A DNA stretch of 64,000 nucleotides from Limnoperna fortunei (taxonomy: Eukaryota > Mollusca > Bivalvia > Mytilida > Modiolidae). This document shows, piece after piece, positions 12,206 to 24,564 of the stretch. The DNA is taken from the NCBI GenBank assembly GCA_944474755.1, contig OX104119.1, forward strand, positions 87,858,896-87,922,895. Reading direction: 5' to 3'. Made by a program: the position numbers and the translations under genes. The notes beneath the pieces are model-generated. The model was given only the letters and a program-made list of their open reading frames with translations. It was not told where the DNA came from and ran no database searches. Numbering within the stretch: the stretch's first letter is position 1; each line of letters starts with the position of its first letter.

Positions 12206-12626
12206 TTGATTGTGCAAAACAATAATAATTGTTCAATTAATTGATAAAGTATTATCTTATAAAAAAATATTCGGTTATAAACTTCTTGGTATGAATAAAA
12301 TGTTTTTTAGACAAAAAAATATCATCCAATCAAAAATTTACGCCAATTTTGGGGCTTAATGATAACAAGTTCAATATAGAAATTAGTCTCGATCATCCAG
12401 ACGCTTTGAATTGTGCGTCTGGATTCATCTCTATATTGAACCCTTTATCATTACGCCAAAAACTGGGCGTAATTTTTGATTGGATGATATTTTTATTGAC
12501 TAAAAAATTACTTCCGTTCATATCAAGAAGTGTATAAAAAATTGTACCAAAGTTTGCATTTGAAAATTTTTATAAAATATTACTTTATCAATTAATTCAA
12601 CAAATATTATTGATATGCACAATCAA
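12206..12626. mobile_element. 421-bp foldback (long inverted repeat) element
   Basis: Two arms of roughly 200 bp are imperfect reverse complements. The outer ends read TTGATTGTGC and GCACAATCAA. Further in, AATTAATTGATAAAGTA pairs with its complement near 12585, ATATCATCCAATC near 12319 pairs with GATTGGATGATAT near 12478, and CCAGACGC (12397) pairs with GCGTCTGG (12415) around a 10-nt loop. No protein is encoded. This is the form of a MITE or foldback element; no clear target duplication was seen. Confidence 0.8.
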
Positions 12627-12754
12627 TATAGAATCTTACTGTGAAGTCATTTTATAAGTATAGACATGTTTGCATGGTTTTCCTGGTCTAAAAATAGGGT
12701 CCTTAAAATAGAATCATTGTTGTCTCCACCTATTGGTAACGAAATTACCACAAG

Positions 12755-12856
12755 GTGATCCCAGACGCTATTATATATGCGTCTGGGTGATCGAGACAAT
12801 ATAGAAATGAATCCAGACGCACAAATGCCATTAAAACGTCTGGATGATTGAGACCA
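12755..12856. mobile_element. Fragment related to the 12.2-kb foldback
   Basis: This piece has CCCAGACGC / GCGTCTGGG around a short AT loop, then ACAATATAGAAATGAATCCA and GTCTGGATGATTGAGAC. These match arm and centre sequences of the neighbouring foldback. It is likely a partial second copy or a rearranged end. Confidence 0.55.
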
Positions 12857-14187
12857 CTAAAGCGGCAGTAGTTGTTGTTTAAATACAAAGGAAGTTTATA
12901 GTTTATTTCTGTATTTGCTAAGGAAATAAATGAAAAAGACAACAAAAATATCTGATTTTCATTTATCAAATACACATAAACGCGTTGATTGGAATGGTTG
13001 CAGCGTCTGACGTGACGTGACATTGAGCGATACTTTCGCGGACTTAATAAGTGTCATAAATGTCACGTTGCAAACGTCAAATATGGTTGTTACATTGTGT
13101 TTCAAAGGAATTCATCTTTCAAACCATTGTGAAATAAAGTAATTTTTCTCCTGTGTAAATGTGCAAAACTTATTGTCATTTCAAAATAAATGTGCATCTT
13201 AAAATGTTTGTTACAGTTAGAACAACGCAAGAAGAAACGATAAAGAGGTATATTTCAAGGATGTATCAATACAGTGAAGTGCACCCGGTGAAATCTAGGG
13301 GCTCGCAAAGGAGTCTGGACCTTTTTTTCTGCTGATATCCGAGTTTATTTACATTTATGCACATCGGATATATTTGGTTGGGGTAAAATTCACATTCTAA
13401 ATAGATTGGCAACATTTACAAAAAGGCAGGATTTACGTTTTTCTGAAAATTACGATTTTCGCATAAAAAATCCGTTTTCAACTTTAACGACCGGGAACTT
13501 TTTGCTCATGCTAAGAATATACGACTAAAATGTCCAATAGACCACCTATGGTCCTCATTATTGTTTAATTATCTGCTAATTCATTAGTGGGGTCAATGGA
13601 CACAGACTGATACATTTACAACGTATGGCAATGTTATCTCTGTATGTGAAATTAACATCTCCGGTACATAATGAACCGTATATTACGCTCTACCGGATCT
13701 CTTTGAAGTTCCATGCTGAAAGGAGCGTTAAATTCAATTTAAACAGCACAATTTATATATTACTATTTCAAAAGTACCAACTCGACACGACTGTTCGAGT
13801 TATGCGAATACAGAAAGAAATGTGTTTCAATACGATTTTCAATTTTAGGAATAAGGTCACACTACAATAAAGCATCATAAAGTATGTTATTAATTCCCAG
13901 GGAACAATTTGTCTGTGGTGTTAAATTTATTAACACAACTGACCGGTGATTAGACTAATTGAAGAAATAAAAACATTTTATTATAGACATAAATACTCGT
14001 AAGGCAAAAGTAAACCATCATTTTGAAATACCGTAAAGTTATGGAGATTTCTGCAATAAAAAAATAATGAAGTAGTGGCTACAGAATAATAGTGACTTAT
14101 TTGTACCTAAAAGAAATTGCAGATCGATTGTTTTTTGTGTCTCTAGTTTTAATCAAAGTGTTTTGAACACACAAAAGTCGTATTTTT
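12857..14187. other. Non-coding stretch, nothing recognised
   Basis: AT-rich sequence with short chance frames only; the longest (13625-13870, + strand) has no recognisable domain or splice context. No repeat family seen elsewhere in the window was identified here. Confidence 0.5.
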
Positions 14188-15330
14188 TCAATTCAATTCA
14201 AATGATTTTATTGAAAATGCATGGATTCAATAGATAAATATTCAAAGGGATTATACAGCAGACACAGCCTAGATAGGTGTTCTCCCATAAAGTGGACATC
14301 AAGGTTAATACAATGTGTAGACAGTATAATGTAATATAAACAGTACAAAGTATTATAAATTCAGTATAATGTACAACATGTATTTTTTAAGTGAGTTTTA
14401 CAAAATGTTAAATTTCTTAATTACATCAAGGAATAAAGAAAATAATAAACCGACAAACAAGAGTCCATTCAAAAGTATGAACATTATTAAAGCTTGTTTA
14501 TAAGGTTCTTTTCGAATCTTTTTGTCTTTTGTATGAAGTACTGCATTGGTTATTTCTATGTTATCATCTTTGGATATATTGGGTGAGCTCACAAGTAGTA
14601 AATTGTCATTGAATCTTCTTAATTATCTGTCTTAGAAATAATGGGCAAACGTAAAAAAATGAAAATCGTCTTCATTGTCATCCCCACATATATACTGAGA
14701 GCTGTCTGACAAATGGGATAAAAATTGTGATAGTTTAGATCACTGGCCAGATTGCGCAACTGGCAGAGTATGATATTAAATCGCCTTAATCCATTATAAA
14801 ATTTGGGGGGAGAGGGGAAGCGGTATATCTCCTTATTTTCTTTCTAAACATTGCTCTACTCTTCAAGTTCTGAGTGTTACCAACAAGTTTGTTCCATTCT
14901 TCTAGAACACTGTGATAAAAACTATTTTTGTAAGATGATGTGCGACAAGTTGGGGGTTTGAAAGGATGACTCCTTCTCAAACTGTAATTTGGGGAATTGT
15001 TTATAAAAATTTCATTAAAGAGAAATTCTGGTGTTTTGCCATTTAGAGATTTGTGTAATATATATGCACATAATTTGCTTATCCTACGACGCTCATTAAG
15101 TGTATCAACTCAATTCACTGGACAGGATTTTAGGGGATATACTCTTTCTTAGTACAGTAATTATTCTCGCTGCATCAAGTTGAACATTTTCTAACATATC
15201 AGATTCCTTCTTGACTACAGGTATCCCACACAACTCCTCCATATTCCAAGATAGGCCGAATGTATGCAATATATAAGTTTTCAAGGGATTTTCTCAATAC
15301 AATAAAATAGAAAAACTCCATATTTAATAT
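14188..15330 (-). mobile_element. LINE 3' end, 5'-truncated and decayed
   Basis: On the - strand the C-terminal part of a non-LTR retrotransposon ORF2 is readable across frameshifts. It shows LENVQLDAARIITVLRKS near 15170 and RRSHPFKPPTCRTSSYKNSF followed by EEWNKL (14980-14880). A cysteine/histidine tail follows (YICGDDNEDDFHFF near 14690), then an AT-rich 3' UTR ending in ATTGAATTGAA-like tail sequence. The palm with its catalytic aspartates is absent. The layout resembles CR1/L2-type elements, but the clade is uncertain. A 64-codon frame with a hydrophobic run at 14398-14592 lies past the ORF2 end and is probably 3' UTR. Confidence 0.75.
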
Positions 15331-15408
15331 CAACATAATAAAAGAAAAAAGACAAATACTATTAAATCAGACATTAATGAAATCAATATATGTCATATTT
15401 GGAAAACT

Positions 15409-15663
15409 CGTTTGTTTGATTGTGTTTAACGCAACTTTCAGCAATTTTTCAGCTATATTATGGCGTCCAGTTTTTAGTGGGGGAATACCCGGAGTATCCG
15501 GTGAAAACCCCGGACCTGCGGTAGGAAAACTAGCAATCCTTGTCAATTAAAATTGGAGTCGAGTACACCCTGTCTGCAGTGAGAATCGAACCCGCAATAT
15601 CACAGACAGACCTCTTGATCAATAGAAGACGAACTACCTTAACCACTCGGCCACCGAGGCCCC
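15409..15663 (-). mobile_element. tRNA-derived SINE, full length
   Basis: On the - strand it starts GGGGCCTCGGTGGCCGAGTG, has a B-box-like GGGTTCGATTCTCACTGC, the body GGGTGTACTCGACTCC, CCCACTAAAAACTGGACGCC, and the tail GCTGAAAGTTGCGTTAAAC. It lies about 80 bp upstream of the LINE remnant in the same orientation. Confidence 0.9.
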
Positions 15664-16055
15664 TTGGAAAGCTCGTGACAAGAAATCTGCATGTATCAGT
15701 GTGCAATGGAGCGCCAATTATAAAACCGTTTATTCGGGGTGTTTACGTTAAAGAAATTTAACAGTTTAGTTTCAATCCTGTAATACTACATGTATTTTCA
15801 CCTACTTGGGTATAAAACTGGATATTATTGAATAAAATAACAAAATCATTTAGACTTTTGCTCAAAAACGTTCGGTTTTCATCAAACTTTCTTGAATCTT
15901 TGGGGAATTTGTAATTTGATAGATAAGAGCTTTCTTTTTGGGGGTAAAATTCGGATTTTGAATGGTAGGTAACGGGACTTGTTTGTGGAAAGCTTTCATC
16001 AATTTCCTTAAAATATTGAGACATTGTTGATACTGATAGATGATCAGTGTAAATA

Positions 16056-16640
16056 GTATAAGGGGAAGATCTTTTCTGTTAACGTGTTTTGGTCATTTTT
16101 ACACGTCTGTTAACTTTTTTTTTTAAATAAAGTGACTGTAAACTGTTTTTCAACCATTAGCTGTTATCTGTTTTCTTAAAAATTGATATTGTTGTAAACT
16201 GTTATAACGAAACTGAAATCCCTGTTTACTGTTAATAATCAGAACACTGTTAGCTGTTTTACAGCTTTTTTCTTTGTTATCTGTTAATTTATTTTATTCA
16301 CCACTTTTGAAAAAAATATGTAATTGGGTCTTCCTATGAAAGGAGTATATGCTTATGATCCCATACTAGTTACTATGGAAACAGTGACTTATGTATAAAT
16401 CTTCTCGCCATATTGCCCTTCAGTGAGATTCTGCTGTTATCTGTTTTTTTTCGATTTTGAACTCGCTGTTTCCTGTTTTCTCATGTAAATTGCTGTTATC
16501 TGTTTTTTTTTTGCGATTTTTGAACTCGCTGTTTTCTGTTTTCTCGTGTAAATTGCTGTTACCTGTTATCATTATTTTAAATCTACTGTTATCTGTTTTG
16601 AGAAAAATTAAAAAGTGTTAACCTGTTAATGGACCCACCT
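16056..16640 (+). repeat. Dispersed CTGTTA-rich repeat, copy 1
   Basis: It begins GGGGAAGATCTTTTCTGTTA and ends GTTAACCTGTTAATGGACCC. Inside are many CTGTTATCTGTTTT motifs and two copies of a block with GAACTCGCTGTTT. A second copy lies at 55755-56185 with the same order of motifs, so it is an interspersed element. No coding capacity. Confidence 0.75.
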
Positions 16641-16805
16641 CTAGCCCCTCCCACCCACAGTATAATACTGTGTAGCTCTTTTCCTTATCATCGGACAGGC
16701 GTATCCTGCGATCCTGACAAAGTTGTTCATTACAAAATAATAAAGGAACTAAAACAACGTTTATACTTTTTTAGTGTATATTGTCTTTTATGGCATAATG
16801 AAATG

Positions 16806-16888
16806 GAATGAAACACAAGGGAAACAACCCTATTGTTCCCGGGGAAATGAAACAAAAGGGAAACAACTCTATTGTTCCCCGGTAAATA
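16806..16888. repeat. Two-copy 45-bp direct repeat
   Basis: AAGGGAAACAACCCTATTGT and TCCCGGGGAAATGAAACA recur once about 45 bp later as AAGGGAAACAACTCTATTGT with CCCCGG. The rest of 16640-17290 shows nothing recognisable. Confidence 0.7.
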
Positions 16889-17289
16889 ACCTGTAAAGTA
16901 AAAAAACAAATAAAAAGGTCAACAATGCAGAAGTTTAGATGTCAACAACACAAATTTCATTAAATTAACATGTACATGTTTAGTGTTGGCGTACAATATA
17001 ATAAAACAAGTACGACCCTCTCTTATTGAGGAAGACATTCATATTTGTAAATTAACCTCGTTGAAGTTGTTTCCCTCCGGTTCGAGTTTACAAATTTGAT
17101 TGTTACCCTCAAGAAGGTGAAGTCAAAGGTGGAAGTAATAGATTGATTATTTCATTAGTTTATTTATTTATTCCAAAGTTCTGCTTTACATTCTCTTTTC
17201 TTACTTTTGCTACCTTTCACTTTCACCTATGACTTCACTGTCACCTTTATTATAACGTTGTTGATATTATTTACCTAACAATATACCGG

Positions 17290-20200
17290 CATATTTATGC
17301 ATGACAAATGTCAGAAATATGACCCATTAAAACAAGATACCTTACAGCTATGTATTGCATGATGGGTTAATAAGAACTATAATCCTCGAATAAAAGCAAC
17401 CTTACCTTGTAGATTTTAACAAACATCTATAAAACTATTACCCATGAAAAATCAGATACCTTTCATCTATACATTACAAAAAAGAGGAATCAGAAAGACG
17501 TGCTATGAAAAAAGATACCTTATGTCTCTGTATTGTATGATAGAGGAATAAAAAATATATTCCTTGAATAAAAGCAACCTTACCCTGTAGATTATTTTAA
17601 AGATGTATGAAACGATTAACCATGAAAAAAGGAAATATGACCCATGCAGATTATATTAAACATGTGTAAAACTATTACACATGAAAATCAGCTTGAATAA
17701 TGCAACCTCACCCTGTAGATTATGTTAAACATGTGTACAACTGCTACCCATGAAAAATCAGCTACCCTTAATCTATACTTTGTATAACCAAGAAATAAGA
17801 AATACGTCCCATTACAAAATGATTAATCTTATATTATGTATTGTATGATGGGGGAATAAGAACTATAAGCCTTGAAAAAACAACCTTAACCTGTATATTA
17901 TTTTAAAGATTTATAAAACTATTACTCAGCTACCTTACATCTATACATTGTACAACATAGGAATCAGAAACATGACCAATTAAAATAAGATACCTTATAT
18001 CTCTGTATTGTATGATGAAGGAATAAGAACTATAATCCTTGAAAAATTAAGCTTACCCTGTAGATTCTATTATAAAGATGTATAAAACTATTATCCATGA
18101 AAGATCAGCTACCTTACATCCATACATTGTAGAAAAGAGGAATCAGAAAGATGATCCATAAAAATAAGATACCTCATATCTCTGTACTGTATGATGGGGG
18201 AACAAGAACTATACTCCTTGGAAAAAGCAACATTACCGTGTAGATTATATTAAACATGTATAAAACTATTACCCGTGAAAATCAGCTACCTTACATCTAT
18301 ACATTTAAAAAAAAAAGAGTAATCAGAAAGATGACCCATGAAAATAAGATACCTTATATCTCGGTATTGTACGATAGAGGTATAAAACTAATATCCTTGA
18401 AAAAAGCAACCTAACCTTTTAGATTATATTAAACATGTATAAAACTATTGCCCATGAAAAGTCAGCTACCTTACATATTTACATTGTACAACATAGGAAT
18501 CAGATAGATGACCCATGAAAATAAGATACCTTAATTCTCTGTATTGTATGAAGGAGGAATAAGAAGAATAATTCTTTAATAAAAGCAACCTTACCCTATA
18601 GATTATTTTTAAGGTGTATAAAATTATTACCCATGAAAAATTAGCTACCTTACATCAATACATTGTACAACATAGGAATCAGAAATATGACACATGAAAA
18701 TAAGATACCTGAAATTTCTATTGTATGATAGAGGAATAAGAACTATAATCCTCGAAAAAGCAAGCTACCCTGTAGATTATATTACAGATAAAAAAAACTA
18801 TTACACATGAAAAATTAGCTACCTTACATCAATACATTGTACAACATAGGAATCAGAAATATGACACATGAAAATAAGATACCTGAAATTTCTGTATTGT
18901 ATGATAGAGGAATAAGAACTTTAATCCTCGAAAAAGCAAGCTACCCTGTAGATTATATTAAAGATAAATAAAACTATTACCCATGAAAAATAAGCTACCT
19001 TACATCTATACATTGTACAACATAGGAATCCGAAATATGACGCATGAAAATAAGATACCTGAAATTTCTGTATTGTATGATAGAGTAATAAGAACTATAA
19101 TCCTCGAAAAAGCAAGCTACCCTGTAGATTATATTACAGATAAAAAAAACTATTACACATGAAAAATCAGCTACCTTACATCTATGCATTGTATAACAGA
19201 GGAATCAGAAATATTTCCCATGAAAATAAGATATTTTATATCTCGTATTGTATGAGAGAGGATTAAGAACTATAATCGTTGAAAAAACAAGCTTACCCTT
19301 TAGATTATATAATAAAGATGTATAAAACTATTACCCATGAAATATCAGCTACCTTACATCTATACATTGCAAAAAAGAGAAATCAGAAATATGACCCATG
19401 ACAATAAGATACCTTATATCTCGGTATTGTATGATAGAGGTATAAAACTGTTATTATTGAAAAAAGCAACCTTACCCTGTAGATTTGTTTAACATGTATA
19501 AAACTATTATCCATGAAAAATCACCTACCTTACATCTATATATTGTATAACAGAGGAATCAGAAAGATGACCTATGAAAATAAGATACCTTATATCTCTG
19601 TACTGTATTATGGGGGAACAAGAACTATACTCCTTGAAAAAAGCAACCTTACCCTGTAGATTATATTAAACATGTATAAAACTATTACCCATGAAAGTCA
19701 GCTACCTTACATCTATACATTGAAAAAAAAAGAGTAATCAGAAAGATGACCCATGAAAATAAGATACCTTATATCTCGGTATTGTACGATAGAGGTATAA
19801 AACTAATATCCTTGAAAAAAGCAACCTTACCCTTTAGATTATATTAAACATGTATGAAACTATTGCCCATGAAAAATCAGCTACCTTACATATTTACATT
19901 GTACAACATAGGAATCAGATAGATGACAAATGAAAATCAGATACCTTAATTCTCTGTATTGTATGATGAAGGAATAAGAACTATTATAATCCTTTAACAA
20001 AACCAACCTTACCCTATAGATTATTTTAAAGGTGTATAAAACTATTACCCATGAAAAATCAGCTACCTTACATCAATACATTGTACAACATAGGAATCAG
20101 AAATATGACACATGAAAATAAGATACCTGAAATTTCTGTATTGTATGATGGAGGAATAAGAACTATAATCCTAGAAAAAGCAAGGTACCCTGTAGATTAT

Positions 20201-21620
20201 ATTAAAGATAAATAAAACTATTACCCAGGAAAAAATAAGCTACCTTACATCAATACATTGTACAACATAGGAATCCGAAATATGATCCATGAAAATAAGA
20301 TACCTGAAATTTCTGTATTGTATGATAAAGGAATAAGAACTATAATCCTAGAAAAAGCAAGGTACCCTGTAGATTATATTAAAGATAAATAAAACTATTA
20401 CCCATGAAAAAATAAGCTACCTTACATCTTTACATTGTACAACATAGGAATCCGAAATATGATCCATGAAAATAAGATACCTGAAATTTCTGTATTGTAT
20501 GATAGAGTAATAAGAACTATAATCCTCGAAAAAGCAAGATACCCTGTAGATTATATTAAAGATAAATAAAGTTATTACACATGAAAAATCAGCTACCTTA
20601 CATCTATGCATTGTATAACAGAGGAATCAGAAATATTTCCCATGAAAATAAGATATTTTATATCTCCGTATTGTATGAGGGAGGATTAAGAACTATAATC
20701 GTTGAAAAAAAGCTTACCCTTTAGATTATATAATAAAAATGTATAAAACTATTACCCATGAAATATCAGCTACCTTACATCTGTACATTGTATAACAGAG
20801 GAATCAGAAAGATGACCTATGAAAATAAGATACCTTATATCTCTGTATTGTATTATGGGGGAACAAGAACTATACTCCATGAAAAAAAGCAACTATGTTA
20901 AACATAAAACTATTACCCATGAAAAATCAGCTACCTTACATCTATACATTGTACAAAAGAGGAATTAGAAAGATAACCTATGAAAATAAGATACCTTATA
21001 TCTCTGTATTGTATTATGGGGGAACAAGAACTATACTCCATGAAAAAAGCAACCTTACCCTGTAGATTATATTAAACATAAAACTATTACCCATGAAAAA
21101 TCAGCTACCTTACATCTATACATTGTACAAAAGAGGAATTAGAAAGATAACCTATGAAAATAAGATACCTTATATCTCTGCATTGTATTATGGGGGAACA
21201 AGAACTAGACTCCATGAAAAAAGCAACCTTACCCTGTAGATTATATTAAACATAAAACTATTACCAATGAAAAATCAGCTACCTTACATCTATACATTGT
21301 ATAACAGAGGAATCAGAAAGATGACCTATGAAAATAAGATACCTTATATCTCTATATTGTATTATGGGGAACAAGAACTATACTCCATGAAAAAAAGCAA
21401 CCTTACCCTGTAGATTATATTAAACATAAAACTATTACCCATGAAAAATCAGCTACCTTACATCTATACATTGTACAAAAGAGGAATTAGAAAGATGACC
21501 CATGAAAATAAGATACCTTATATCTCAGCATTGTATGATAAATGAATAAGAACTGTAATCCTGAATAAAATGTAACCTTACCCTGTAGATTATATTAAAG
21601 ATGTATAAAACAATTAAGTG
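17290..21620. repeat. 178-bp satellite, ~24 copies, built from three ~59-bp sub-repeats
   Basis: Each unit has three related thirds. The first opens ACCTTACATCTATACATTGT, the second ACCTTATATCTCTGTATTGT, the third ACCTTACCCTGTAGATTATA. All three end in an A-rich stretch of the type CCATGAAAATAAGAT or CCATGAAAAATCAGCT. The thirds are 59-60 bp and clearly homologous, so the array began as a ~59-bp repeat that trimerised and was then amplified. Short frames inside recur at the repeat period and are artefacts. Divergence varies from almost none (20.8-21.5 kb) to moderate (17.3-18.3 kb). Confidence 0.93.
18270..20720. repeat. 1.42-kb higher-order repeat within the 178-bp satellite
   Basis: Diagnostic variants recur about 1,420 bp apart, eight units: AAAGAGTAATCAGAAAGATG near 18313 and 19730; TATGCATTGTATAACAGAGG near 19182 and 20604; and GAGGATTAAGAACTATAATC near 19258 and 20680. 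An eight-unit block has been duplicated once. Confidence 0.8.
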
Positions 21621-22317
21621 TTACACACTACAAAAATGAAAAAAAAAAGAATAAAAAAGTGTTGAAGTACATAGCATTTTATTGTCAAATGTTTCAAAAG
21701 GGGAGTTTCAATCTAAATACAGAAATCTACCTCCATACTAAATCTCCTTGAAAACGGAACACGAAAATTTTTCCCAATTTTTTTTGGAGGGTGGGGCGGT
21801 TGGGTGCAGTAAAGTGGCGGCCATTATCAAAACTGATTATTTACTGCACCCCTCAATTAGCCGATCTGTGCCAAATTTCATTTGATTCTATTAAGGCGTC
21901 TCTGAGAAATTTTTTGGACAGGTTCACGATCTAGAAGAGTGGCAAGCGGTATAATATCATAAGAAACGGTGCAAAACAATACGTCGCCAAAACGTTGTTT
22001 TGGTCAACCTTATAAAGCAATTCCATTTTATTGGGATATCGATTTAAAAAGTTTGTTGAAATGGTCCTCCTGTATGGATTTTTATTTACAACGGAAAAAT
22101 TTCAAAAGTATTCGTTACATTTATCACAGAAAACCGGACAAGAAAAGAAAAGATAATATCAGACAATTTCATCAAACATTGCATTTAATAAGTAATGAAT
22201 GTATTTTTAAGTGCATCAAAAAAGCTATTATGTATATGAAGCAATGATATGCTTACATACTAATGTAATGGAAATAATTAAAATTTCTTACAATTCCTAT
22301 TAAAAACAAGTGTGGAA
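21621..22317. other. Spacer with a short inverted repeat
   Basis: GGGTGCAGTAAA (21802) pairs with TTTACTGCACCC (21840) across a 26-bp spacer. A 92-codon + strand frame (21969-22247) is basic and has no recognisable domain, conserved neighbour or splice context; I do not call it a gene. Confidence 0.5.
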
Positions 22318-22583
22318 TGTGAGCACGCTCACAAAGCGATACCCCAACCCCCCCTTTCCCGCTTTGCTTTCAAGTCGAATTATTTCCCCTTAATGATATC
22401 TGAGGTCAATAAAAATCCTTCATGCATATCTACATATAATGTACTTCCTTTAAGCTAAGTTTCATTAAATTTCATCAAGCGGTTTAGGAGGAGTTGCGCT
22501 TACAAGGGATGTGGACAGACGGACAGACAGACAGACACGGTGATTCCTATATACCCCCCCCCATACAAGTTTGCGGGGGGTAT
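22318..22583 (+). mobile_element. Interspersed non-coding repeat with GACA run
   Basis: It has GAGCACGCTCACAAAGCG at one end, a middle resembling repeats common in bivalve DNA (TCATCAAGCGGTTTAGGAGG), GGACAGACGGACAGACAGAC, and a G/C-homopolymer inverted repeat at the other end (ACCCCCCCCCATACAAG and GCGGGGGGTATA). Recognition as a mollusc repeat is from general familiarity, not a search. Confidence 0.5.
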
Positions 22584-22799
22584 AACAACTTTTTCATCGA
22601 GTATGATGAAGAATTATTCATAAATATGTTTAAAGTATTTTCTAGTTTTAAGTTTAATGGCAAGATTAGGAATTAGTAGGTAACACTGACAACAATAAAT
22701 ATTTAATATTATGAACATCTTAAATCTTTTTAAAAAATTGCAAAAATAAAGAAACATGAATATAAAAACCAGTTTTACACAATAAAATTTTAGATGCTT

Positions 22800-23580
22800 G
22801 TGAAAATGATCCTCAGCAGGTTTGGAAAATGTTGCAGTCTCTTAATCTTAAAGATACTGATGGAAATAATGAGGAACTTGTGTCAGACTATAAAAATACA
22901 ATAAAACTTTTCCAGGAACAAGGATCATGTGAAGATAAAGACATTAACTTTATGAATAATATAAAAGAACAATTAGTTCAAATAGAAAAAGAGTTGTCAT
23001 TTGTTTGTGGAACTGATAGACCAATTACCTGCACTGATATAAAAGAAGTCCTCAGAAAGTTAAAAAAAGGAAAAGCTTCTGGACCCGACAAAATTTTGTA
23101 TGAAGTAATAACAAATACTCAAGTTCTGTTACATTAAAATCATATGCAAAACTATTTAACTTAATTCTTCATTCTGGGTACTATCCTGGTCATTGGAATA
23201 AGTCATTTATTACATTGATTCATAAGTCAGGTGAAAAAACATCCCTGCAAATTATAGAGGAATATCTTTGATAAATTGTTTATCCAAAGTATTCAGCAGC
23301 ATTCTTAACAATAGACTTTTTAACTTTATGAGAGGTAAATCTTCAAATTCACAATTTGGCTTTAGACCAAATCACAAGATTTCAAGATTTTATTGATACA
23401 CTCTGGCAGTATACACTGCAACAAGAGGACAATATGAAAATAACATATATACAACATGGCAAAACAAAGACAGGGTGGTAACAAATAACATTAGATCTCA
23501 ATACACATACAATTGATTCGGTTGACCAGTTTAGATTCCTTGGTCGTAATACTGACACAGTCTTTTCACGTGCTATAATA
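22800..23580 (+). mobile_element. LINE reverse transcriptase fragment, rearranged
   Basis: The linker before RT reads ITCTDIKEVLRKLKKGKASG (22829-23137), the usual start of the fingers domain. After a frameshift come NYRGISLINCLSKVFSSILN and SQFGFRPNH (23250-23380). A later RT piece (IDSVDQFRFLGR, near 23520) follows at once, so the palm and its catalytic aspartates are deleted. Inactive. It is similar in type to the LINE at 27175-28890 but not demonstrably the same insertion. Confidence 0.7.
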
Positions 23581-23639
23581 CTATAATTAAAACCAAGTGT
23601 GATAGTATTTGATAAATGTGAATGAAATATAAATGTTCA

Positions 23640-24110
23640 TAAGTATGTAAGTATTTGTTGGTTTTAAAAGATCCTAGATAATTTTTGAATGAAAATGGCC
23701 AAATTGTTCAAAACTGGTATATTACATAATGAAAGAATACCAATAATCTTGTCTTCACGGAGTGATTTGCGGTAATACTCCGGAATATACTTTAACCGAA
23801 GATGTTGTATTTGTTCATTATTGCAGTAAAAAAGATAGTGAGATTCATTCCCAATCGATCTTAAACTGCATAGGGTACAAAGACGTTCGTTTTGAGGAGT
23901 TTTATTCCAACGCCCAGTTTCTACTGGGATCTTGACGTTAGAACATCGAAGTTTGGTGATATATATTCTACGATTTTTCTGCAAGGCTGTCAGATATTTT
24001 TCTAAGCCAAAATTAGTTTTTATCTTGGAATAAAACTGACCTCTTGAAGAGTTTTCCATTTCACTATACCATTTCTGGATGAACTGGTCCAGTAAAACGT
24101 GTTTAATTAT
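23640..24110 (-). mobile_element. LINE C-terminal region, downstream half of a split copy
   Basis: It reads LLDQFIQKWYSEMENSSRGQ, IYITKLRCSNVKIPVETGRW, then a cysteine/histidine cluster ERLCTLCS...NESHYLFYC that is typical of ORF2 C-termini in this LINE type. It continues the - strand LINE at 24565-26330, from which a MITE at 24112-24562 separates it. The stop lies near 23664, with an AT-rich 3' tail after it. Confidence 0.75.
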
Positions 24111-24111
24111 A

Positions 24112-24562
24112 TAATAATGTTGTGTTTAGCATTCACTATGCCAAAATAGTGGCCAGGGTTGAAGACATAGTGCACGACCCGAAGGGAAGTGCACTATGTC
24201 TTCAACCCTGGCCACTATTTTGGCATAGTGAATGCTAAACACAACATTATCATAATTATTATACTGACTGTCTTGACTTGGAAAATTATAACAGGAAGAA
24301 AAATAGGGCATTAATGGAACATTAAATGATTCCCCGCCACGTTGTGATGTAAAGTATTCCTTTCCAAACCTGGACATTTTCAGGCTTTCACTCAGCTTCT
24401 TTCGTTGACTAGGATAAAAATACCTTATTTAAAGCGCAGCAGTGATCAATCAATGATTACAAGTTAAACCCGCCCATTCACATGAATTACAATTGATTGA
24501 CGTCCAAATCAATAGTTTTGTTAGGCAGGTGGAGAAACTATGAGGGCATAGTGCACGGAGCA
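24112..24562. mobile_element. Foldback MITE with perfect 62-bp palindrome, inserted in a LINE
   Basis: 24114-24175 and 24189-24250 are exact reverse complements, 62 bp each, with a 13-nt loop GACCCGAAGGGAA. CATAGTGCAC closes the arm at 24175 and occurs again at 24547-24556 near the other end. The element interrupts one LINE reading on the - strand: LINE coding resumes on both sides. An 83-codon - strand frame inside it (24126-24377) has no family I recognise. Confidence 0.8.
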
Positions 24563-24564
24563 CA

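Noticed and set aside
15758..16024. 88-codon - strand frame
   Set aside because: Polar, protein-like in places, but no start, splice or homology clue that I can recognise; overlaps ordinary AT-rich DNA.
18995..20611. Two similar 64-codon - strand frames 1,422 bp apart
   Set aside because: Both lie in the 178-bp satellite at the higher-order repeat distance; the similarity reflects the array.
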